Shown: positions 1-5,039 of the stretch, in pieces
Position numbering within the stretch: position 1 is the stretch's first letter
Layout: each line of letters begins with the position of its first letter
From: Verrucomicrobiota bacterium
Lineage (GTDB): Bacteria; Verrucomicrobiota; Verrucomicrobiia; Limisphaerales; UBA9464
DNA: 5,039 bases
Assembly (NCBI GenBank): GCA_947454295.1
Contig: CANGMO010000228.1
Span: 1-5,039 of the forward strand
Direction: 5' to 3'
The notes under the pieces: model-generated
What the model was told of the DNA's origin: nothing
The model's input: only the letters and a program-made list of their open reading frames with translations
The model's database searches: none
Made by a program: the position numbers and the translations under genes

Positions 1-1
1 C

Positions 2-481
2 GCGAACCTGGTTGGCAGCCTCATCAAACATCGTCGCATCACGACCACCCTCGCGAAGGCCAAGGCCGCGCGTCCCGTGGCCGAGAAGCTCCTGACTCTC
101 GGCAAGCAGGCCCAGGAAGCCCTCGCCGCCGCGTCCGCAGCCACCGACCCGAAGCAGAAGGCCGCCGCCACCGCGGTGAACGTTCACTTCCGTCGGCTCG
201 CCGCCGCCAAGCTGCGTCAGCAGCCGCGCAGCTTCTTCCAGGGCACCAAGAAGTCCCCGGGCAAGGTGAAGCGCGAACTGTTCCGCGAGAACGAAGACGT
301 CGTGCACATCCTCTTCGACAAGATCGCTCCGCTCTTCAAGAGCCGCAGCGGTGGCTACACCCGCATTCTCCGTCTCGGAGAGCGCCGTGGTGACGTCGCC
401 CAGCTGGCCATCCTGGAATGGGTGGAAAACGGCGCCGACGAAACCGCTCCGGCGGCCGCGGCTCCCGAAGCGGCGAAGTAA
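2..481 (+). CDS. rplQ: Large ribosomal subunit protein bL17, 5'-truncated
   Basis: Ribosomal protein L17 is a component of the large (50S) subunit and sits near the polypeptide exit tunnel. The frame is open from base 2 and gives 159 visible residues ending at TAA 479-481. Recognisable family segments are NLVGSLIKHRRITTTLAKAK near the start, RPVAEKL just after it, DKIAPLFKSRSGGYTRI with the signature Gly117-Gly118-Tyr119-Thr120-Arg121 (fragment numbering), and RLGERRGD followed by AILEWV. About 20 N-terminal residues, usually beginning MRH, are outside the window; the GTG at 77 is an internal valine codon and not the start. Compared with a short L17 (about 120-130 residues), this one has a longer Lys/Arg-rich middle (roughly residues 72-100, QQPRSFFQGTKKSPGKVKRE) and an Ala/Pro/Glu-rich C-terminal tail. 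rplQ normally ends the rpsM-rpsK-rpsD-rpoA-rplQ operon, which fits the terminator 26 bp downstream. Family assignment is very secure. Confidence 0.97.
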   Translation, partial: ANLVGSLIKHRRITTTLAKAKAARPVAEKLLTLGKQAQEALAAASAATDPKQKAAATAVNVHFRRLAAAKLRQQPRSFFQGTKKSPGKVKRELFRENEDVVHILFDKIAPLFKSRSGGYTRILRLGERRGDVAQLAILEWVENGADETAPAAAAPEAAK

Positions 482-507
482 TCCGTTCCGGACCCAAATT
501 CCTTCAA

Positions 508-536
508 GGGCTCGCCGAATTCGGCGGGCCCTTTTT
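508..536 (+). terminator. Intrinsic terminator of the rplQ (alpha ribosomal) operon
   Basis: A 10-bp stem pairs 508-517 (GGGCTCGCCG) with 522-531 (CGGCGGGCCC). All positions pair, one of them as a G-T wobble, around an AATT loop, and five T residues follow at 532-536. It starts 26 bp after the rplQ stop codon, the expected place for rho-independent termination of a ribosomal operon. It separates the ribosomal unit from the hydrolase gene downstream. Confidence 0.9.
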
Positions 537-597
537 GCGTTTACAGCGGGAATTGCGCGGACCTGGGTCCTGAATCCTTGCCGTCGGAAGCGGCTGT

Positions 598-604
598 GGG
601 AGGA
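598..604 (+). promoter_or_regulatory. Shine-Dalgarno site fixing the hydrolase start
   Basis: GGGAGGA lies 7 nt before the ATG at 612, a near-ideal anti-16S match and spacing. The hydrolase frame stays open upstream as far as 351, inside rplQ, so this site is what decides the start. I looked in 537-597 for a promoter for this gene and found no convincing -35/-10 pair. Confidence 0.8.
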
Positions 605-611
605 TCCGGGT

Positions 612-1403
612 ATGATACTGCGCAGCGACGAGTTCGTAGAGCTTCCCACCCCCACCGGTCCCATGCGGACCCATGTGTTTCGCCCGGTGGCGCCTGGGCG
701 CTATCCAGGGATTGTCCTCTATTCGGAGATTTTCCAGGTTACCGCGCCCATCCGGCGCACCGCCGCGTTTCTCGCCGGCCATGGTTATGTAGTGGCGGTT
801 CCGGAGATCTGGCACGAGTTCGAGCCCGCCGGTGCGATCCTGGCATATGATCAGGCGGGTGCCGATCGAGGGAATGCGCTGAAACTGGAAAAGGAGATCC
901 GGGGCATCGATGGTGACGCCCGGGCTACGGTGGATTTCCTCAAGCAGCATCCCGCGTGTACCGGCAAGATTGGCGTGCTCGGGATCTGCGTGGGCGGACA
1001 CCTGTCGTTTCGCAACGCCGCGACGTGTCCGGAGGTCCGGGCCGCCGCCTGTTTCTACGCGACGGACATCCACAAAGGCGCGTTGGGCAAGGGGGGCGAT
1101 GATACGATTTCACGCGCTGCTGCGGTGCGCGGGGAGCTGTTGATGATCTGGGGACGCCAGGATCCTCATGTGCCGCGCGACGGGCGCCGGCGCATCTACG
1201 AGGTCCTCGCGGATTCCGGAGTGGAATTCACCTGGCATGAATTCAATGGGCAGCACGCGTTCCTTCGCGATGAGGGACATCGATACGATCCGGCGCTGGC
1301 CCTGCAGTGCCAGCAGCTGGTTCTCGAGCTGTTCCATCGACGGCTGGGTGACGGGGCGGAAGGCCGGGAGACCTCGGGGCCTGCGGCGGAATCCCGGCAC
1401 TGA
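612..1403 (+). CDS. Dienelactone hydrolase family protein (alpha/beta hydrolase)
   Basis: This is a 263-residue protein of the dienelactone hydrolase (DLH) family, which cleaves ester or lactone bonds through a cysteine nucleophile. The classic member opens dienelactone in chlorocatechol breakdown, but most homologues have unknown substrates. The catalytic set is visible: Cys126 in the nucleophile elbow GICVGGH, Asp184 in GRQDPHVP, and His215 in NGQHAFLRDE. Glu39 in YSEIF matches the family's conserved Glu near the active site (E36 in the Pseudomonas enzyme). The N-terminal strand region LPTPTGPMRTHVFRP is also typical. There is no signal peptide, so it is probably cytoplasmic. Length is slightly above the usual 235-250 because of a polar C-terminal tail (about residues 246-263). 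The ATG at 612 is chosen because of the strong Shine-Dalgarno 7 nt upstream and because homology begins there. The gene sits 75 bp after the ribosomal terminator and 101 bp before the large exported protein. Family is secure; substrate cannot be read from sequence. Confidence 0.92.
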   Translation: MILRSDEFVELPTPTGPMRTHVFRPVAPGRYPGIVLYSEIFQVTAPIRRTAAFLAGHGYVVAVPEIWHEFEPAGAILAYDQAGADRGNALKLEKEIRGIDGDARATVDFLKQHPACTGKIGVLGICVGGHLSFRNAATCPEVRAAACFYATDIHKGALGKGGDDTISRAAAVRGELLMIWGRQDPHVPRDGRRRIYEVLADSGVEFTWHEFNGQHAFLRDEGHRYDPALALQCQQLVLELFHRRLGDGAEGRETSGPAAESRH

Positions 1404-1421
1404 TCGGCTTCTTTTCAAGCC

Positions 1422-1449
1422 TCGATGCACTCCCTGTTTGCGTCGATGC
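1422..1449 (+). repeat. 7-bp direct repeat TCGATGC in the intergenic gap
   Basis: TCGATGC occurs at 1422-1428 and again at 1443-1449, 21 bp apart start to start, about two helical turns. Same-face spacing is what a dimeric regulator would need, but a 7-bp repeat in a 101-bp gap can arise by chance. A very weak -35/-10-like pair overlaps it (TTGCGT at 1438-1443 and TACGGT at 1460-1465, 16-bp spacer). No regulator is suggested. Confidence 0.25.
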
Positions 1450-1466
1450 CGCGAGGCAGTACGGTC

Positions 1467-1481
1467 GGTTGAGAATCAACC
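1467..1481 (+). repeat. Short perfect inverted repeat (hairpin) upstream of the large gene
   Basis: GGTTGA (1467-1472) and TCAACC (1476-1481) are perfect reverse complements around a GAA loop. There is no T-tract after it on either strand, so it is not an intrinsic terminator. It ends 23 nt before the ATG at 1505, so it could lie in the 5' leader of the large gene or serve as a small operator. It is short enough to be coincidental. Confidence 0.35.
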
Positions 1482-1504
1482 CCACAGAGCAGTACCGGGA
1501 TACA

Positions 1505-4500
1505 ATGGCCTTCCGTCTTACCTCCATCCTGATGGTCCTCGCCTGGATTTCGGTCCGGGCGCTGGCTGCAGGCCCCGATTTCCAGCGGCAGATTCGACCC
1601 ATCCTGTCGGACAAATGCTTTGCCTGCCACGGCCCGGACGAATCGCGTCGCAAGGCGGGCCTGCGTCTCGATCTCCCTGGCGAGCCGTTCAAGGTGCTGA
1701 AATCCGGTCACCACGCGATTGTTCCGGGGAGACCCGCAGAGTCGGAGCTGGTCCGCCGCCTGGACGCAACGGATGACGATGAGGTCATGCCGCCGCCCAA
1801 GTTCGACCGGCATCTGTCGTCGACCGAGAAGGAGCTGCTGCGGCAGTGGATCGCGGCGGGGGCGGAGTTTTCAGATCATTGGGCGTTTCAGCCGCCGATT
1901 GAACCTGGGCTGCCCGAGACGCGGACCAGGGGCTGGGCACGAAATCCGGTGGATCGCTTTGTCCTTAAAAAGCTCGAAGAGCGAGATCTCGTCCCGGAAC
2001 CGGAAGCAGAACGCACTACGCTGGCCCGCCGAGCCGCTTTGGATCTGACTGGCCTTCCTCCCACTCCCGAGGAAGTGGATCAGTTTCTGGCCGACCGTTC
2101 CCCGGGCTCCTATGAGCGGCTGGTGGACCGGTTGCTGGAGTCTCCGGCCTACGGCGAACGCATGGCTCAGTGGTGGCTGGACTTGGCCCGCTACGCCGAC
2201 ACCAACGGCTATCACATCGACACCCATCGTGATCTGTGGCTGTGGCGCGAGTGGGTGATTCGCGCCTTCAACCGGAATGTTCCGTTCGATCGGTTCACGG
2301 TCGAACAGCTCGCTGGCGATCTCCTTCCGGGCGCCACTCCCGAACAGAAGGTCGCATCGGGTTTTAACCGGAACACCATGGTGAATTTCGAGGGTGGTGC
2401 CGATCCGGACGAGTACCAGACCAAGTACGTCGTGGATCGGGTCAACACGACCGGACTCACCTGGTTGGGGCTAACGGTGGGGTGCGCCGAATGTCACGAC
2501 CACAAATACGATCCCATCTCCACGCGCGAGTTCTACCAGCTCTTTGCCTTCTTCAATTCCATCACCGAGCGCGGATTGGACGGAAGCAATGCCAATCCGG
2601 TTCCAGTCATGAAGGTGCCGAGTGCGGACCAGCAAGAGTCGATGGAACGTCATCGTGTCGAAATGAAACGCCTTGAGGCCGAGCTGGCGGCACGGCTGGA
2701 GATGCCGACGGATGCGGAGGCGGCGGCGTTTACGACGTGGTTGGACGGGCTTCGCGGGGGGCTGAGTGACTCGTGGACCCCGATGACGGCTGTTCAGGCC
2801 AAGTCCGCCGGCGGCTCAACGCTCACTTCGCAGGCGGACGGATCGATCGTGGTTTCCGGCGCCAACCCGGACACGGACCGGTACGAGATCATCGCAACGC
2901 TGGGGGATCGAACCTTCTCCGGCCTGCGAATTGAGGCGTTGCCGGATGCGTCGCTCACGCAGGGAGCGTTTGCACGCAGCGACAACGGGAACTTTGTGAT
3001 GACCGGCGTGGAGGCGACGGTGGAGCCCCTGAATGCGGGACATGAATTGGACCCGAAACAGGTCACTGCCGGCAACTGGTGGTCGATCGGACCATTCACC
3101 GCCCGGGATGCGAAGGATGCCTTTGACCGTGACTTCCTGGAGGTATCCTCCATCGCGCCCGGAAAGGGGGCGGCAGAGCAGGGAGGCAAGACTTGGGGCG
3201 AGCATCCGGATTGGAAGGACGGCGTGCAGATCGATCTGACCGGCGACAATGCCGCCACCTACGTCAGTCGGGTGCTGACCTCGCCCAAGGCGGGTTGGAT
3301 CCGGGTGGGTGTTGGCAGCGACGATGGTATTCGCATCTGGCTCAACGGCCGGGAACGCCTTTCGCGCAACGTGGCGCGGGCGGCGGCGGCGCGTCAGGAC
3401 TATGCCTTTCTGCCGTTGAAGGCGGGCGAGAACCGACTGGTGATGAAGATCAGCAACGGCGGTGGTGGCTATGCGTTTTTCTTCGAGCGGATGCCCGAGC
3501 CGGTCACGTCGTTGCCGGTTTCTTTTGCCGCTGCCTTTGCCGACTTCGCCCAGTCCGGCTTCCCGGCGTCGAATCTCATCGACACGGACCCGAAGTCCGG
3601 CTGGGCCGGCGAGGGGCAGAATCCCGCCCACCGGAAGCCGCATCAGGCGATTCTCGTGGCCGGGGATGTGGGTGGATTTGAGTCCGGATCGCGCCTCCGT
3701 GTGACCCTGCGATTCGAGTCGGGCTTCGCCAAACACCAGCTCGGACGCTTCCGTGTGGCGACCTCGTCGCGCCGGGAATTGGCGGCGGTTGCCGAACTGC
3801 CGGATGCAGTGAGATCCGCCCTGTTTGCCGGTGCCGGCGAGGCCTCCGGCGACGCGCAAAAGCGTTTGAAGCGCCATTTCCTGGAGCAACGATCAGAGGC
3901 GGTGCGGGATCTTGGAAAGCGATTGAATGGCTCGAAAGACGCGCTCGCCAAGCTCGAGTCGCAGGTGCCCGAGACGATGATCATGGCCGAAATGGAGAAG
4001 CCTCGCGACACCTTCCAGTTGATGCGCGGTAACTGGCAGTCGAAGGGCGACAAGGTCCTGCCCGGCACTCCGGCGTTCCTCCCGCCGCTCCGGAAGGCGA
4101 ATCCGAATCGGGCGTCCCGACTGGATCTCGCCCAATGGCTGGTGGATCCCGCGAATCCACTGCCGGCCCGTGTGACCGTGAATCGACTGTGGCAGATGGT
4201 CTTTGGCACGGGGCTGGTTAAGACCGCGAATGATTTTGGCAATCAGGGCGACCTCCCGTCCCACCCCGAATTGCTCGACTGGCTGGGCTATGAATTCAGC
4301 CACGGTCTCGCCACGCCGGGCGGGGGGCGTGGAGCGCCATGGGACGTGAAGGCTGTGATGCGATTGCTGGTGACCTCGGCGAGCTACCGCCAGAGCAGTG
4401 CAGTGACTGCGGCAAAGCTGGAGGCGGACCCTTACAATCGCCTGATTTCCCGCGGCCCGCGGTTTCGTTTGGATGCGGAGTTCGTGCGTGACCAGGCGCT

Positions 4501-5039
4501 GGCGGTTTCCGGTCTGCTGGATCGCCGGCTGGGTGGATCCAGTGTACGGCCGTATCAGCCTCCAGGGCTCTGGGAGGCAATCGGATTCGGCAATGGGTTC
4601 AGCTCGCAGAGTTACACGCAGGATCATGGAGCGGATCTCTACCGGCGCGGCATCTACGTGTACTGGAAGCGATCGCTCCCACATCCGTCGATGACCACCT
4701 TTGATGCGCCGAATCGCGAGGTTTGCACGGTAAGCCGCCCGCGGACCAGCACGCCGCTGCAGGCGCTCGTGCTGATGAATGATCCGCAGTATGTCGAGGC
4801 GGCGCGGGCCCTTGCTCAACGGGTTTTGAAGGAAGGGAAGGGGGACCTCCAGGCGCGTCTGGGCTATGCGTTCCGGCTGGTGGTGGGACGGTCTCCCACG
4901 AAGGCTGAACAGACGCTTTTGTCACGGGTTTATCAGCAGCAGTTGACCCGATTCACCGCGGACCGGCAGGCGGCCGAAAAGCTGATTTCCGTGGGTGAGG
5001 GACAGCGTCCGCAGGGGATTGAGCCCGGAGTTCTGGCCG
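1505..5039 (+). CDS. Exported PSCyt1 / DUF1549 / DUF1553 (PSD1) cytochrome-type multidomain protein, 3'-truncated
   Basis: One frame runs unbroken from ATG 1505 to the window edge (1178 full codons). Residues 1-22 form a Sec-type signal peptide (basic Arg4, hydrophobic core, ALA-A cleavage region), so the protein is exported. Residues 25-122 are a PSCyt1 haem domain with Cys38-x-x-Cys41-His42 and a later MPPP, whose Met95 is a plausible distal ligand. DUF1549/PSCyt2 spans about 147-353, with LTGLPPTPEEV, WWLDLARYADTNGY and a second CxxCH, Cys327-Ala-Glu-Cys330-His331, followed by DHKYDP. Helical linkers lie near 376-398 and 788-822. Between them are beta-rich segments at 445-505 and 675-755, with a PA14-like module at about 525-662 between the two. 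A conserved PRDTF..RG segment is at 833-842. DUF1553/PSD1 starts near 868, with FGTGLV (900-905), NDFG, TFDAPNRE (1066-1072), Cys1074 and STPLQALVLMND. The start is supported by the signal peptide; its Shine-Dalgarno is poor (GGGA at 1497-1500, 4 nt away) and the frame is open further upstream. The function of the family is not established. Redox activity and a link to polysaccharide use are inferences from haem motifs and typical gene neighbourhoods. The end resembles the segment just before the usual C-terminal AWT..LLNLDE-type motif, so perhaps 25-40 residues are missing. Confidence 0.95.
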   Translation, partial: MAFRLTSILMVLAWISVRALAAGPDFQRQIRPILSDKCFACHGPDESRRKAGLRLDLPGEPFKVLKSGHHAIVPGRPAESELVRRLDATDDDEVMPPPKFDRHLSSTEKELLRQWIAAGAEFSDHWAFQPPIEPGLPETRTRGWARNPVDRFVLKKLEERDLVPEPEAERTTLARRAALDLTGLPPTPEEVDQFLADRSPGSYERLVDRLLESPAYGERMAQWWLDLARYADTNGYHIDTHRDLWLWREWVIRAFNRNVPFDRFTVEQLAGDLLPGATPEQKVASGFNRNTMVNFEGGADPDEYQTKYVVDRVNTTGLTWLGLTVGCAECHDHKYDPISTREFYQLFAFFNSITERGLDGSNANPVPVMKVPSADQQESMERHRVEMKRLEAELAARLEMPTDAEAAAFTTWLDGLRGGLSDSWTPMTAVQAKSAGGSTLTSQADGSIVVSGANPDTDRYEIIATLGDRTFSGLRIEALPDASLTQGAFARSDNGNFVMTGVEATVEPLNAGHELDPKQVTAGNWWSIGPFTARDAKDAFDRDFLEVSSIAPGKGAAEQGGKTWGEHPDWKDGVQIDLTGDNAATYVSRVLTSPKAGWIRVGVGSDDGIRIWLNGRERLSRNVARAAAARQDYAFLPLKAGENRLVMKISNGGGGYAFFFERMPEPVTSLPVSFAAAFADFAQSGFPASNLIDTDPKSGWAGEGQNPAHRKPHQAILVAGDVGGFESGSRLRVTLRFESGFAKHQLGRFRVATSSRRELAAVAELPDAVRSALFAGAGEASGDAQKRLKRHFLEQRSEAVRDLGKRLNGSKDALAKLESQVPETMIMAEMEKPRDTFQLMRGNWQSKGDKVLPGTPAFLPPLRKANPNRASRLDLAQWLVDPANPLPARVTVNRLWQMVFGTGLVKTANDFGNQGDLPSHPELLDWLGYEFSHGLATPGGGRGAPWDVKAVMRLLVTSASYRQSSAVTAAKLEADPYNRLISRGPRFRLDAEFVRDQALAVSGLLDRRLGGSSVRPYQPPGLWEAIGFGNGFSSQSYTQDHGADLYRRGIYVYWKRSLPHPSMTTFDAPNREVCTVSRPRTSTPLQALVLMNDPQYVEAARALAQRVLKEGKGDLQARLGYAFRLVVGRSPTKAEQTLLSRVYQQQLTRFTADRQAAEKLISVGEGQRPQGIEPGVLA

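Noticed and set aside
351..611. Upstream extension of the hydrolase frame back to 351.
   Set aside because: It would overlap rplQ and read through the terminator. The extension has no family similarity, and the strong Shine-Dalgarno at 598-604 points to ATG 612.
1501..1506. TACAAT resembling a -10 box.
   Set aside because: It overlaps the ATG at 1505, so transcription would start inside the coding region, and no -35 element is found about 17 bp upstream (AACCCC there).
1168..1776. A 202-codon + strand frame spanning the hydrolase 3' end and the start of the large gene.
   Set aside because: It is out of frame with both recognised genes; its translation is Arg/Pro/Cys-rich with no recognisable motif.
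1243..1813. Minus-strand frames across the intergenic gap (1243-1692 and 1415-1813).
   Set aside because: Both overlap conserved + strand coding sequence, including the hydrolase C-terminus and the signal peptide and first haem motif of the large protein. They show no domain-like pattern.
2816..4819. Two long minus-strand open frames (2816-3889, 357 codons; 3893-4819, 308 codons) in the same reading frame, separated by one stop.
   Set aside because: They are codon-aligned with the + strand gene, so an antisense stop can arise only opposite TTA, CTA or TCA codons, which are rare in this GC-rich gene. The separating and terminal stops lie opposite TCA codons at 3893 and 2816. The translations are rich in Arg, Pro and Ser and show no known domain, while the + strand matches named families throughout.

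Overview
The window looks like chromosomal DNA from a GC-rich bacterium of the Planctomycetota-Verrucomicrobiota group; Verrucomicrobiota seems more likely to me, but I cannot settle this by reading. The main clue is the large gene on the right. It has the PSCyt1-PSCyt2(DUF1549)-PSD1(DUF1553) architecture, which is greatly expanded in these phyla. The L17 protein on the left also fits, with an extended middle and a C-terminal Ala/Pro/Glu-rich tail. All three genes are on the + strand. I see no tRNA, rRNA, CRISPR array, insertion sequence, integrase or attachment site.

Layout. (1) Positions 2-481 hold the 3' part of rplQ (ribosomal protein L17), normally the last gene of the alpha ribosomal operon; its first 20 or so codons lie left of the window. 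A strong intrinsic terminator at 508-536 closes that operon. (2) Positions 612-1403 hold a complete dienelactone-hydrolase-family alpha/beta hydrolase with an intact Cys-Asp-His triad and a strong Shine-Dalgarno. (3) Positions 1404-1504 are a 101-bp gap with a short hairpin and a 7-bp direct repeat, but no convincing promoter or terminator. (4) From 1505 to the right edge runs one uninterrupted reading frame of 1178 codons. It encodes an exported, probably haem-binding multidomain protein. Its C-terminus is cut off by the window edge, probably only a few dozen residues short.

How the parts relate. The ribosomal gene is a separate transcription unit. The hydrolase is probably cytoplasmic and the large protein exported. 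They face the same way but are 101 bp apart, so co-transcription is possible but not shown, and I would not infer a shared pathway. Proteins like the large one are commonly followed by a DUF1501 gene and often occur near sulfatase and polysaccharide-use genes; that neighbourhood lies outside the window.

The most interesting point is inside the large protein. A PA14-like/jelly-roll module appears to be inserted in the middle of a second beta-sandwich-like module, splitting it in two. I found no evidence of a wholly new system here.
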